A DNA stretch of 49,652 nt, from assembly GCA_030615365.1 (NCBI GenBank), contig JAUWZM010000011.1, positions 1 through 49,652 of the forward strand, read 5' to 3'. Shown here piece by piece: positions 1 to 8,734 of this stretch. How positions within the stretch are numbered: position 1 is the stretch's first letter; each line of letters starts with the position of its first letter. This DNA comes from Candidatus Aerophobota bacterium (lineage in GTDB: Bacteria > Aerophobota > Aerophobia > Aerophobales > B3-G15). Below the pieces are notes generated by a model. It was not told the origin of the DNA and searched no databases. It worked only from the letters and a program-made list of their open reading frames with translations. The translations under genes were made by a program, and so were the position numbers.

Positions 1-140
1 TTATGCCGTAGCTCTTATAGGCGATGTATCAGGTTACAGGATAACTAAGAGTTTGAACGCATAGACCCGCCTTGATCGCCGCTGCCTTATGGAAACACCT
101 CGCCGAGCAGCAAAAAGAAAAAGGATTTTTCAGAGCTCTC
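1..140 (+). repeat. MITE-like repeat, right part (left end outside window)
   Basis: Positions 1-140 match the right two thirds of the complete element at 40133-40349 almost base for base, ending in the same terminal sequence CAGAGCTCTC. The left end lies outside the window. No coding capacity is seen. It sits directly beside the IS200/IS605 element. Confidence 0.85.
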
Positions 141-169
141 AACATGTTCATAAAAAATCTTCGCAGTTC

Positions 170-1415
170 GGAAACCACGTCCTTCAGGGCGTGGAGGAGA
201 ACTGCTTACCTCCTTGACGATTTTTTAAGATAATTATAATATATATGAAATGGAAAAAGAAATAATCAAAACTTTTAAGGTAAAGTTAAGTATAAATTCG
301 AAAGGTAAAGAGAAGTTAGACAAAACTCTTCTGGAATATAACCAACTTCTCAATTATCTTTCTTCTATCGCCTGGGATAAGAAAATAACTAATAAAGTTA
401 CTCTCCATCACCTAACTTACTATCCTGCCAGAGAGAAGTTTAATCTTCCTGCTCAGCTTGTTTGCTCTGCTAGAGACGTAGTTTGTGATAGGATAAGAGC
501 TATCTTTAAAAGAAAGAGAAAAAACAAGCCTGAGTTCAAAAAACCATTTTTAAGATATGATGCAAGAACCATAACTTTCAAAGAAGGTTACTGCTCTTTA
601 TCTACCTCTTCAGGTAGAATTAAGCCTAAAATTATTCCCTATGATTATCTAAACCAGCATAAGGATTGGACTTTAACTAATACTCCTACCTTAATTAAAA
701 AAGGTAATGATTTCTATCTTTGCTTACATTTCAAGAAAACAGTTGAAATCAAAGAACCATCTACTTTTGTTGGAGTAGATTTAGGAATTAAGAATATCGC
801 TGTAACCTCAGATAATAAATTTTTCTCCGGAGGTTATCTAACCTATAAATCTAACCATTTCTTTAGACTAAGAAAAGCACTGCAAGCTAAAGGCACTTCC
901 TCAGCTAAAAAAGTTTTGAAAAAAATCTCTGGTAGAGAGAAACGGTTTAAGCTTGATTATCTTCACCAAAAGTCTAAAGAGTTGGTTAAACATATCTCCA
1001 AGCTCCAAAATCCCTGCATAGTATTTGAGAAACTGCAAGGTATTAGAGAGCAGAAATCCAAAGGTAGAAAGATGAATCGTAAGCTTTCCACCTGGACATT
1101 TAGGAAATTCCAAGAGTTGGTAACTTACAAAGCTAATCAGATTGGTGTTCCAGTAGTTTTTGTAGATGCTCGCTATACCTCTCAAAAGTGCTCTCGTTGT
1201 GGAAATATTCTTAAAAGTCAAAGAACAGGTAATATATTCAAATGTAAAGCCTGTAGTTTTGAACTCAATGCTGATCTTAATGGAGCTCGGAATATAGCAA
1301 AGAACTTTACTGAGGGGCAAGCTCCTCAGGTTGAGCTGAAAGTCAACCAGCCCTTAAGTAACACTCTTTTAGAGTAGTTACAAGTCACCACCTTTAGGTG
1401 GTGGTAGTTGACTTG
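170..1415 (+). mobile_element. IS200/IS605-type element with tnpB only
   Basis: An intact tnpB lies between two short hairpins typical of the subterminal hairpins that IS200/IS605 TnpA recognises. The left hairpin is at 175-194 (8-bp stem, loop TTCA). The right is at about 1386-1403 (CCACC/GGTGG around TTTA). No tnpA is present, so the element would depend on a transposase in trans. In this family the tnpB 3' end and right end encode the guide RNA, so a reRNA/omegaRNA is expected over roughly 1250-1412. Exact element ends cannot be fixed from one copy. Confidence 0.75.
250..1377 (+). CDS. tnpB: RNA-guided endonuclease TnpB (IS200/IS605 OrfB)
   Basis: A 375-residue protein, normal for TnpB. 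The split RuvC nuclease site is complete: D177 in VGVDLGIKN, E260 in VFEKLQG, and D342 in NADLNGARNI. The zinc ribbon has C314/C317 and C332/C335. The N-terminal part is the basic RNA/DNA-binding region. TnpB nucleases cut DNA beside a transposon-associated motif, using an RNA made from the element's right end. A weak promoter (TTGACG at 214, TATAAT at 235, 15-bp spacer) precedes it. No strong ribosome binding site is seen before the ATG. All key residues are present, so it is probably active. Confidence 0.92.
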   Translation: MEKEIIKTFKVKLSINSKGKEKLDKTLLEYNQLLNYLSSIAWDKKITNKVTLHHLTYYPAREKFNLPAQLVCSARDVVCDRIRAIFKRKRKNKPEFKKPFLRYDARTITFKEGYCSLSTSSGRIKPKIIPYDYLNQHKDWTLTNTPTLIKKGNDFYLCLHFKKTVEIKEPSTFVGVDLGIKNIAVTSDNKFFSGGYLTYKSNHFFRLRKALQAKGTSSAKKVLKKISGREKRFKLDYLHQKSKELVKHISKLQNPCIVFEKLQGIREQKSKGRKMNRKLSTWTFRKFQELVTYKANQIGVPVVFVDARYTSQKCSRCGNILKSQRTGNIFKCKACSFELNADLNGARNIAKNFTEGQAPQVELKVNQPLSNTLLE

Positions 1416-1419
1416 ACAC

Positions 1420-1710
1420 TTCAAGTATATATACTACAATAATACCAAAGACAGAAGGCAGTTATTGGAAATTCAAAGCCTTTAGTAGTAAAGAGAAGCA
1501 GCGAAAAGCATTGGAGAAATCTATTAGATATTTCTCAAAATGTATGAGCTAAAATGGCTATAGCTGAGCTAATTAAGGATAAAGAGAAGCTGAGGAAAAA
1601 TATTTAGCCAGATTAAGGAGAGTAAAATTGTGGGAGAAGTGTATAGCCCTCTCTTTCCTTGACGATAGGTTAGTTTTTTTCTTAAAAAAAATTTCAATAA
1701 GACGAATTTT
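1420..1710. other. Intergenic stretch with no intact gene
   Basis: No intact gene is seen. A plus-strand reading of about 35 residues near 1448-1552 (ending FSKCMS then stop) is basic and could be the tail of a decayed transposase, but it cannot be assigned. Confidence 0.4.
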
Positions 1711-1756
1711 AAATAAGGATAGGTGATGTTTAATTTTGCATTGCCTATCCTTATTT
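1711..1756 (+). terminator. Perfect 13-bp hairpin upstream of the sugar operon
   Basis: AAATAAGGATAGG (1711-1723) is exactly complementary to 1744-1756, with a 20-nt loop, followed by a T-rich run. It lies about 100 bp before the first binding-protein gene. It could be a terminator for upstream transcription, an attenuator in the leader, or an operator. The sequence alone does not decide. Confidence 0.5.
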
Positions 1757-1785
1757 TATTTGATTCTTCCCCGAATAAATGCTAA

Positions 1786-1880
1786 AAAATAAGGCCAGGA
1801 GGAGGTGAGAAAGTAAACAGGCTGTTAACTGGAATAAAAAAATTTAAAAGGAGAGAAAAAACAATGAAAAAACTGGTAAT
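1786..1880 (+). repeat. Duplicated leader, copy 1 (copy 2 at 3475-3569)
   Basis: About 95 bases ahead of and into the first binding-protein gene recur essentially unchanged at 3475-3569, ahead of the second. The copy includes an upstream AGGAGGTGAG and the ribosome binding site AAGGAGAG just before the ATG. The tandem duplication therefore included the translation leader, and the leader is better conserved than the genes, so it may be functional. Confidence 0.85.
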
Positions 1881-3156
1881 TGGTATTCTGATTGTTGCTA
1901 TACTGATGGCTTTTTCAACCATTGGTATGGCAAAAAAGGTAGAGATAAGTTATATGAGCTGGGGGAACATTGATTGGCACACGCAGGCCATGGCTGTTCG
2001 AGGTTACCACTTTAACAAAGAGCATCCTGATGTAAAAGTTAAGCTTATAGTTATACCGTGGTTTAACTACTATGATAAACTGTTTACTATGGTAGCTGCT
2101 GGAACACCCCCTGATACGGCTAGTATTGAGACCAGTCTCATAGGAAAATTTATCTCTACGAGGAGCATCATATCCATTAGTCAATTTATGGAAAAAGATA
2201 CTACCCTTGACTGGGATGATTATATGGGCCACGAAGAGGTTACCTATGATGGAAAAGTTTATGGCCTGCCAGCGGGAAGAAACTACCAATGTTGGGTCTA
2301 TAATGCGGATCTATTTAAAGAGGCTGGGATTCCTTCTCCTTATGAGATTCAAAAGCAGGGCAATTGGGATCAAGAAAAGTTTATTGAGATAGCCGGAAAA
2401 ATGACTAAAGATATAGATGGTGATGGTATTCCTGATCAGTATGGCTACAGCTATCCCTCAGGGTTACTGCGCTGGGCCTTTTATCCTTTAGTCTGGATGA
2501 ATGGAGGCAAAGCATTTGATAAGTTACAGTATCCCACTAAATGCCTGTTAAATTCTCCTGAAGCTAAAAAGGCTCTTCAATATGTGGTAGATATGGTTCA
2601 AAAGTATAAAATTACACCACCACCCCAAATGGAAGCATCCAAGATCGGTGTTCAGTTTCAAACTGGAAAAATAGCCATACGAGATTTCAATCTGGCAGGA
2701 TCGGCCTGGGCTATGTTTGGTAAATGGTACGACTTTGATTGGAATCTTGTTCTCCCGGCAAGAGGAGAAAAGGGGCTTTATACCTGGGCGGAAGTCTGTC
2801 CGGAAGTGATCTTTGCCCAATCAAAAGATAAAAAGCTTGCCTATGAGCTGATTAAATCACTGACCAGTCTTCCCACTTACTATCGTATGCTTGAGCACCA
2901 GACCAAGTGGATTCCAGCTCGAAAATCTTATATGCAAGATCCCAGGTTTAAAGAAGCATATAGTCACCTTAATCTGGATGTAGATTGGGATTTAATAGAA
3001 AAATATGGCCGTTTTGCGCCTAAGCCTGCTAATCCCCTCCAAATCGAAACTGTTCTTGCAAATCAGATAGACTTAGCTATGAGAGGAAAGAAAACAGCAG
3101 AACAGGCCTGTGAGGATATGACTGCTAAGATTAACGAGATACTGCAAGAAGAATAA
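1864..3156 (+). CDS. ABC sugar transporter substrate-binding protein (copy 1)
   Basis: A 430-residue family-1 extracellular solute-binding protein. Residues 1-23 form a Sec signal peptide (MKKLV then a hydrophobic core ending TIGMA) with no lipobox cysteine, so the mature protein should be soluble in a periplasm. A calcium-loop-like segment, DIDGDGIPDQYG, lies near residue 190. It would deliver a sugar or oligosaccharide to the permeases at 4913 and 5802. The ligand is not evident. It is a close paralogue of the next gene. The start is set by the AAGGAGAG site. A hairpin follows the stop. Confidence 0.88.
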   Translation: MKKLVIGILIVAILMAFSTIGMAKKVEISYMSWGNIDWHTQAMAVRGYHFNKEHPDVKVKLIVIPWFNYYDKLFTMVAAGTPPDTASIETSLIGKFISTRSIISISQFMEKDTTLDWDDYMGHEEVTYDGKVYGLPAGRNYQCWVYNADLFKEAGIPSPYEIQKQGNWDQEKFIEIAGKMTKDIDGDGIPDQYGYSYPSGLLRWAFYPLVWMNGGKAFDKLQYPTKCLLNSPEAKKALQYVVDMVQKYKITPPPQMEASKIGVQFQTGKIAIRDFNLAGSAWAMFGKWYDFDWNLVLPARGEKGLYTWAEVCPEVIFAQSKDKKLAYELIKSLTSLPTYYRMLEHQTKWIPARKSYMQDPRFKEAYSHLNLDVDWDLIEKYGRFAPKPANPLQIETVLANQIDLAMRGKKTAEQACEDMTAKINEILQEE

Positions 3157-3167
3157 GGATAATTATT

Positions 3168-3202
3168 GATACCCTCTCTGCTCTTGGGGTGGGGAGGGTA
3201 TC
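3168..3202 (+). terminator. Hairpin after binding protein 1
   Basis: GATACCCTC (3168-3176) pairs with GAGGGTATC (3194-3202) and is followed by AACTCTTTT. The same hairpin occurs after the second binding-protein gene. It is a partial terminator or mRNA-stabilising hairpin of the kind found after highly expressed binding-protein genes. Confidence 0.7.
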
Positions 3203-3252
3203 AACTCTTTTAAGGGCTCCCTAACTAAATAGCCAAAGTTGGCGGGATTGCG

Positions 3253-3280
3253 TTGACGGAAAAAATAAAGGTATTATACT
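3253..3280 (+). promoter_or_regulatory. Putative sigma-70 promoter for binding protein 2
   Basis: TTGACG at 3253-3258 and TATACT at 3275-3280 are separated by 16 bp, about 270 bp before the second binding-protein ATG. It suggests copy 2 can be transcribed on its own, past the hairpin at 3168. Inference from consensus only. Confidence 0.45.
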
Positions 3281-3307
3281 ATAAAAAAATCGCAATAGGT
3301 AAGTCTT

Positions 3308-3445
3308 CCTAAAAAATGTGAGATTCTTCGCTTATCATTGCTGTAGTTTGCCGATTTATCGGCGCATTAAATCCGCCCAATGAATTGGGCAGCTACAATT
3401 GCCAGAGAAAAGAGGAAAGTTTTAGGAAGGCTAAACTATTACAAA
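3308..3445 (+). repeat. Composite palindromic intergenic repeat (copy A)
   Basis: This stretch is repeated with small differences at 34507-34740. Both read TCCTAAAAAA then TGTGAG, and later TTTATCGGCGCATTAAAT, a palindrome around GCCCAAT/ATTGGGC, then CAGAGAAAAGAGGAA and a tail ending in CTATTACAAA. The palindromic core alone also occurs at 19371 and, inverted, at 28159. It has no coding potential and resembles a dispersed REP-like family. Confidence 0.75.
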
Positions 3446-3552
3446 AAATCAAATCTTTGGTAAGGAAAGAATTAAAAATAAGGCCAGGAGGAGGTGAGAA
3501 AGTAAACAGGCTGTTAACTGGAATAAAAAAATTTAAAAGGAGAGAAAAAACA

Positions 3553-4848
3553 ATGAAAAAACTGGTAATTAGTATTCTGATTGTTACTATGGTGATGGTT
3601 TTTACAACCATTGGCATGGGGGCGAAAAAAGTAGAGATAAGCGTTGCAGAGTGGGGGGATGTTCGATGGGTTAAGGACTCTATGGCTTTGCGAACTTACT
3701 ACTTTGAAAAAGAGCATCCTGAGGTGAAAGTTAATGTTATGCCTATACCGATGGCTGATTATTATGATAAACTATTTACCATGATAGCTGGTGGGATAGC
3801 TCCTGATACAGCTTGCATTGCCGCCAGCTTTTTACGTAAATTCATCTCTACGGGGAGCATCATATCCATTAGTCAATTTATGGAAAAAGATACTACCCTT
3901 GACTGGGATGATTATTTAGGGCACGAAGATGTTACCTATGATGGAAAAGTCTATGGCCTGCCAGCTGGAAGGAACTACCAGGCTTGGATGTATAACGCGG
4001 ATATGTTTAAAGAGGCAGGAATTCCTTCTCCTTATGAGATTCAAAAGCAGGGCAATTGGACTCAAGAAAAGTTTATTGAGATAGCCGGAAAAATAACCAA
4101 AGATATAGATGGTGATGGTGTTCCTGACCAGTATGGCTGTATGTTTGGTGGGTGGGGATACCGCGAGGATTTTTTCCCCTTAGTCTGGATGGCAGGAGGC
4201 AAAGCATTTGATAATTTACAGTATCCCACTAAATGCTTGTTAAATTCTCCTGAAGCTAAAAAGGCTCTTCAATATGCTGTAGATCTGGTGGAAAAGTATA
4301 AAATTACCCCACCACCACAAATGGAAGCGTCTAAACTCGGTATTAATTTTGGAACTGGAAAGATAGCTATGCACATGTCTAATATAGGAATAGCATGCTG
4401 GGCTCTCTTTGGCGAATGGTACGATTTTGATTGGAATTATGTTCTTCCGCCAAGAGGAGAAAAGGGACTTTATACCTTTGCTGAAGTTGTTCCAGAGGTC
4501 ATTTTTACCCAGTCAAAAAATAAGGAAATTACCTATGAGTTTCTTAAATCAATGACCAGTCTTCCCACCTATTTTTACATGCTTGAGAATCGTGGACGCT
4601 GGATTCCAGCTCGAAAATCCTACACATATGATCCTCGGTTTGAGGAAGTATACGGTCAATTTCACCTGGATGTAGATTGGGATATGATGGAGAAATACGC
4701 CCGTTTTCTACCTAAACCTGAAAATCCTTTACGTGTTAATAGCATTATTGCAAATCAGGTAGACTTAGCTATGAGAGGAAAGAAAACAGCGGATCAGGCC
4801 TGCGAGGATATGACTGCTAAGATTAACGAGGTACTGCAAGAAGATTAA
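3553..4848 (+). CDS. ABC sugar transporter substrate-binding protein (copy 2)
   Basis: A 431-residue paralogue of the preceding gene. The ATG at 3553 is chosen because it follows AAGGAGAG and begins the signal peptide MKKLVISILIV. The in-frame extension back to 3385 is only the duplicated leader and repeat DNA. There is no lipobox. Long identical blocks include the segment from SIISISQFMEKD to DWDDY, and PSPYEIQKQGNW. Differences are concentrated in the first 60 mature residues and around residues 215-230 (numbered from 3553), so the two proteins may bind different sugars for one permease pair. Confidence 0.88.
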   Translation: MKKLVISILIVTMVMVFTTIGMGAKKVEISVAEWGDVRWVKDSMALRTYYFEKEHPEVKVNVMPIPMADYYDKLFTMIAGGIAPDTACIAASFLRKFISTGSIISISQFMEKDTTLDWDDYLGHEDVTYDGKVYGLPAGRNYQAWMYNADMFKEAGIPSPYEIQKQGNWTQEKFIEIAGKITKDIDGDGVPDQYGCMFGGWGYREDFFPLVWMAGGKAFDNLQYPTKCLLNSPEAKKALQYAVDLVEKYKITPPPQMEASKLGINFGTGKIAMHMSNIGIACWALFGEWYDFDWNYVLPPRGEKGLYTFAEVVPEVIFTQSKNKEITYEFLKSMTSLPTYFYMLENRGRWIPARKSYTYDPRFEEVYGQFHLDVDWDMMEKYARFLPKPENPLRVNSIIANQVDLAMRGKKTADQACEDMTAKINEVLQED

Positions 4849-4859
4849 GAATAATTATT

Positions 4860-4891
4860 GATACCCTCTCTGCCAGAGCGGGGAGGGTATC
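4860..4891 (+). terminator. Hairpin after binding protein 2
   Basis: GATACCCTC (4860-4868) pairs with GAGGGTATC (4883-4891), followed by AACTCTTTTAAGG. The arms equal those of the hairpin at 3168, but the loop differs. It separates the binding proteins from the permeases and probably lets the binding protein be made in excess. Confidence 0.7.
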
Positions 4892-4912
4892 AACTCTTTT
4901 AAGGAGCATTAA

Positions 4913-5800
4913 ATGAGTAAGTTATCAATTAAAAAAAAGGAAACTTTATTGGGTTATGTATTTCTTCTTCCCTGGATTATAGGCTTTGCCGTTTTCGCTG
5001 GAGGGCCAATTGTTGCCTCAGCCGTGATTAGTCTAACCAAATGGCCGCTTATCGCCTCTCCTAAGTTTATAGGTCTGGGAAATTATTTCAAGTTAATACA
5101 GGATCCCCTTTTCTGGCAGTCTCTTAAGGTAACGGCAGTTTATATGTTAGTTATTCCCCTGCATATTATGGTAGGATTATTCATCGCTACACTTTTAAAT
5201 AGCAAGATCAAAGCCTTATCCTTTTTTAGAGTTTTATATTATCTTCCCTGTGTCATTACCGGGGTAGCTGTATCCCTGCTCTGGGTATGGATATTTAATC
5301 CCCGCTTTGGTATCTTTAATCTTTTACTGTCCAAGATAGGAATTAAAGGCCCGGCCTGGCTGGCCTCTGAGATCTGGGTCCTCCCTGCCTTTATCATAAT
5401 GGGGATGTGGGGAGTGGGGGCACCTATGTTAATTTACTTAGCTGGCCTGCAAAACATTCCTACTACTCTTTATGAGGCAGCCACCGTAGACGGAGCTAAT
5501 TTCTGGCAAAAGTTCTTGCATATTACCTTACCTGGAATAAGTCCCATTTTACTTTTTAATCTCATTATGGGAATTATCGGAACCTTTCAAATTTTCACCC
5601 CTGCTTATATTATGACCGGGGGAGGGCCCAATTATGCCAGTTTATTTTACGTTCTTTATGTATACCGCAATGCCTTCCAATGGTTTAAAATGGGCTATGC
5701 CTCATCCTTAGCCTGGGTATTATTCCTGATTATTATGGCAGCGGTCTTCTTTATGCTCAAGTACTCTAAAAGATGGGTTTACTATGCCGGAGGAAGATGA
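4913..5800 (+). CDS. ABC sugar transporter permease (MalF/UgpA-like)
   Basis: A 295-residue inner-membrane protein with six predicted transmembrane segments. The first starts near residue 15 (GYVFLLPWIIGF). The binding-protein-dependent permease EAA loop is YEAATVDGANFWQKFLHITLPGI near residues 190-212. It would form the channel with the next gene. AAGGAGC precedes the ATG. Its stop overlaps the Shine-Dalgarno of the next gene. The energising ATPase is not encoded in this window and may be a shared MsmX-type protein. Confidence 0.92.
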   Translation: MSKLSIKKKETLLGYVFLLPWIIGFAVFAGGPIVASAVISLTKWPLIASPKFIGLGNYFKLIQDPLFWQSLKVTAVYMLVIPLHIMVGLFIATLLNSKIKALSFFRVLYYLPCVITGVAVSLLWVWIFNPRFGIFNLLLSKIGIKGPAWLASEIWVLPAFIIMGMWGVGAPMLIYLAGLQNIPTTLYEAATVDGANFWQKFLHITLPGISPILLFNLIMGIIGTFQIFTPAYIMTGGGPNYASLFYVLYVYRNAFQWFKMGYASSLAWVLFLIIMAAVFFMLKYSKRWVYYAGGR

Positions 5801-5801
5801 A

Positions 5802-6665
5802 ATGGAAAAAAAGATAAGTTGGATTCAAAGAAAGAGTACTCAAGAGAAAATTAAAAAAATGACTATTTACTTTCTTTTAATTTTAGGAGGAATTATTATT
5901 CTCCTCCCCTTTTTCTGGATGGTTTCTACCTCTTTAAAGGTTCCCGGAAGGGAACTTATCTATCCTCCGGAGTGGATTCCCCGTCCTGCCCAGTGGGGTA
6001 ATTACTATGAAGCCTGGACTATTCTTCCCTTTACTCGGTGGTTTGCTAATACTCTTCTTATCACTATCTTCTCTATTATTGGCACGGTTACTTCGGTTAG
6101 TTTAGTGGCTTATAGTTTTGCTCGCTTGAGGTATCCAGGAAGAGATATTCTCTTCCTGGTGTGTTTAGCTACCATGATGCTTCCCTATCAGGTAACTATG
6201 ATCCCTATTTTTATCCTCTTTCGCTATTTAGGCTGGATAAATACCTTTAAACCTCTAATTATTCCTTCATATTTCGCTGTGGGAGCTTTCTTTGTCTTTC
6301 TCATGCGCCAGTTTTACCTCACTATTCCAGCCGAATTAGAAGATGCGGCTAAAATTGATGGTTGCGGTGCCTTTGGAATTTTCTGGAGGATAATGCTCCC
6401 TCTTTCCAGGCCTGCCTTAGGGATTGTGGCTGTCTTTGGCTTTTTAGGTCATTGGAATGATTTCCTGGGCCCTTTAATTTACCTCTCCTCGGTAGAGAAA
6501 TTCACCCTGGCTGTGGGGTTAAGGTTCTTTCAAAGCCAATATAATGTGCAATGGAATCTTTTGATGGCTGCCTCTATCGTAGTTTTACTCCCCTGTATTA
6601 TCATTTTCTTTGTTGCTCAAAAATACTACATTCAGGGTATTGTAATAACAGGGATAAAGGAATAA
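5802..6665 (+). CDS. ABC sugar transporter permease (MalG/UgpE-like)
   Basis: A 287-residue permease with six transmembrane segments and the EAA loop ELEDAAKIDGCGAFGIFWRI. It is the usual second half of the permease dimer. The ATG at 5802 is preferred over 5784 because GGAGGAAG (5789-5796) is correctly spaced from it; an ATG at 5784 would lie upstream of that site. It begins one base after the preceding stop, so the two are translationally coupled. The C-terminus YIQGIVITGIKE is typical of the family. Confidence 0.92.
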   Translation: MEKKISWIQRKSTQEKIKKMTIYFLLILGGIIILLPFFWMVSTSLKVPGRELIYPPEWIPRPAQWGNYYEAWTILPFTRWFANTLLITIFSIIGTVTSVSLVAYSFARLRYPGRDILFLVCLATMMLPYQVTMIPIFILFRYLGWINTFKPLIIPSYFAVGAFFVFLMRQFYLTIPAELEDAAKIDGCGAFGIFWRIMLPLSRPALGIVAVFGFLGHWNDFLGPLIYLSSVEKFTLAVGLRFFQSQYNVQWNLLMAASIVVLLPCIIIFFVAQKYYIQGIVITGIKE

Positions 6666-6702
6666 ACAAGACTATCCAGTGAATATATGCCAAAAGGTAA
6701 AA

Positions 6703-8697
6703 ATGATACGAGAATTAGCGATAATATTACTAATTGGGGCAGTTACCTCTATTGGGGTTGATTCCAATGGCTTAGCGCAGGTCTCTAATTGGTCTGACTG
6801 GTACTGGAATAGTCCTCAGCAATACTGGGAAGTTACTGGGAATAGAATAGAAAAATTTAATGAATCTCCCATACTCAAAGCAAGAGTAACTGCCGGTGAG
6901 CTTCCACCTTTAGAGGAAAGGCTTCCAGAGAATCCTAAAGTAGTAAAACCACTTAAAGGGATCGGGCAGTATCAAGATACACTGTATTTGCCTATGTTGT
7001 CTAGTAGCCCACTTCCAACCTATCTATATACACAGGAGAATATAGTTGAACGAGATTCTCGCTGGCTGGGTGAAGTAATCCCAAATATACTTGTAGATTG
7101 GGAAATTTCTACCGATAAAAAAAGTTTTACTCTCTATTCCAGAAAGGGACTGAAATGGTCAGATGGATATCCCTTTACAGTGGATGATATACTGTTTTGG
7201 TGGGAAGATGTTATGTTAAATAAGGAGCTTACCTCTGAAATGCCATCTTACTGGCAGCATGAAGGAATGAGGATTGAAAAACTAAATGATTACACTGTTC
7301 GCTTTCATTTTAATGTAGTCTTATACCCTGATCTTATGCTTTATAAAATGGCAATGGATAATACAGGGGGAGAGAAAAACTTCCTTTTACCTAAACACGC
7401 TCTCAAGAAGTATCATGTAAAATACAACCCAGATGCGGATAAATTAGCAAAAGAATTCGGCTATGATTACTGGTGGGAGCTTTTCAATTTTAAAAAAAAG
7501 ACTGTGGATCCTGATATTCCTACTCTTGGACCCTGGATGCTAAAGGAGCTACCTCTTGCTGAAACAGTATGGGAAAGAAATCCCTACTATTTCAAAGTAG
7601 ACACGGAAGGAAACCAACTTCCCTATTTTGATCGAGTGATAGGTTTTCCCCATGGAGATATGGAAGCACGTATGATGCGGGCCTTTAGCGGTGACTATGA
7701 GCTTGCATCCGGGGGATTTAGTGCAATAGCTGATTATAGCCATTTTAATAAGCGTTGGTCAAAAGAAAAAATATGGGAATGGTATAAGAAAAAACCCTGG
7801 TTAGTTGGATGCAATTATATACCCAGCTACGCAGTTAATACTACTGAATGGTGGCAGGAAGAAACCTGGGATCCAGAAACAATTGACCGAGAACTGGGAT
7901 GGCTGGCAAGTTTAGGTTTTAATACAATTCGCAGCTTTGTTCAATATATTGTCTGGAAGCAAGATCCGGAGGGTTTTAAAAAACGTTTTGACACATTTCT
8001 GAGGATTGCAGCAAAGCATAAAATATCTGTTATGCCTGTTCTGTTTGACGATTGCGCTTTTGGTGGAGAAAATCCGTATTTGGGCAAGCAGAAGGATCCT
8101 ACTTCTATGTGGGGAACCAGTTGGACTCCAAGCCCGGGAAAGAAATTAGTCCCTCAAAGAAGGGGTGAATGGCCAATACTCAAAAGATATGTTCAGGATA
8201 TGATCACCACTTATGGGAAAGACACTCGGGTTATTATCTGGGATTTATATAATGAACCTGGCAATGGCATGAGAAATTCCCTTCCCCTTCTTAAGGCAGT
8301 TTTTTCCTGGGCCCGTCAGGTAAACCCAGAGCACCCACTTACCGCCTCTATCTGGCTTTTTGGATTAGCGGAACTTATGCCTTATACACAAGTTATACTA
8401 AATAACTCAGACCTAATTAATATTCATATATACCGAAAACCTGGCAGATTCTCAGAAGAAATTGAAAAAGTAAAAGTATACGGACGGCCCATAGCTCTTA
8501 CTGAATGGGATGGAGGTGATCATAAGACTGATATGCCATACCTTAAAAAAGAAAAAGTTGCATGCTATGGATGGGCTTCAGTTGGTGGGCGCCTAGCAGG
8601 CGATAGCAATGGTTTCTTCAGTAAAGAGGGCAAAGTCCCATACCCAGAAATTAATGAGATGATCAAAAATCTCACCGCCGACAAGAAGATCTGGTAA
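6703..8697 (+). CDS. Chimera: truncated SBP family 5 domain + GH5-like glycoside hydrolase
   Basis: Residue numbers here count from an alternative GTG at 6679. The ATG at 6703 (residue 9) is preferred because AAAAGG precedes it. A signal peptide runs to about residue 34. Residues 95-355 read as the first half of a peptide/nickel-type solute-binding protein (FTLYSRKGLKWSDGYPFTVDD). Residues 360-672 read as a clan-A glycoside hydrolase resembling GH5-type cellulase/xylanase proteins: WEWYKKKPWLVGCNYIPS, WDLYNEP with acid/base E526, and ALTEW with nucleophile E609. The C-terminal half of the binding protein is missing. The hydrolase domain looks complete and is probably exported. It lies between a sugar transporter and glycerol kinase. 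Confidence 0.8.
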   Translation: MIRELAIILLIGAVTSIGVDSNGLAQVSNWSDWYWNSPQQYWEVTGNRIEKFNESPILKARVTAGELPPLEERLPENPKVVKPLKGIGQYQDTLYLPMLSSSPLPTYLYTQENIVERDSRWLGEVIPNILVDWEISTDKKSFTLYSRKGLKWSDGYPFTVDDILFWWEDVMLNKELTSEMPSYWQHEGMRIEKLNDYTVRFHFNVVLYPDLMLYKMAMDNTGGEKNFLLPKHALKKYHVKYNPDADKLAKEFGYDYWWELFNFKKKTVDPDIPTLGPWMLKELPLAETVWERNPYYFKVDTEGNQLPYFDRVIGFPHGDMEARMMRAFSGDYELASGGFSAIADYSHFNKRWSKEKIWEWYKKKPWLVGCNYIPSYAVNTTEWWQEETWDPETIDRELGWLASLGFNTIRSFVQYIVWKQDPEGFKKRFDTFLRIAAKHKISVMPVLFDDCAFGGENPYLGKQKDPTSMWGTSWTPSPGKKLVPQRRGEWPILKRYVQDMITTYGKDTRVIIWDLYNEPGNGMRNSLPLLKAVFSWARQVNPEHPLTASIWLFGLAELMPYTQVILNNSDLINIHIYRKPGRFSEEIEKVKVYGRPIALTEWDGGDHKTDMPYLKKEKVACYGWASVGGRLAGDSNGFFSKEGKVPYPEINEMIKNLTADKKIW

Positions 8698-8734
8698 TCA
8701 ATAATTTGGTTGCAATTACAACTTCAATTCATAA

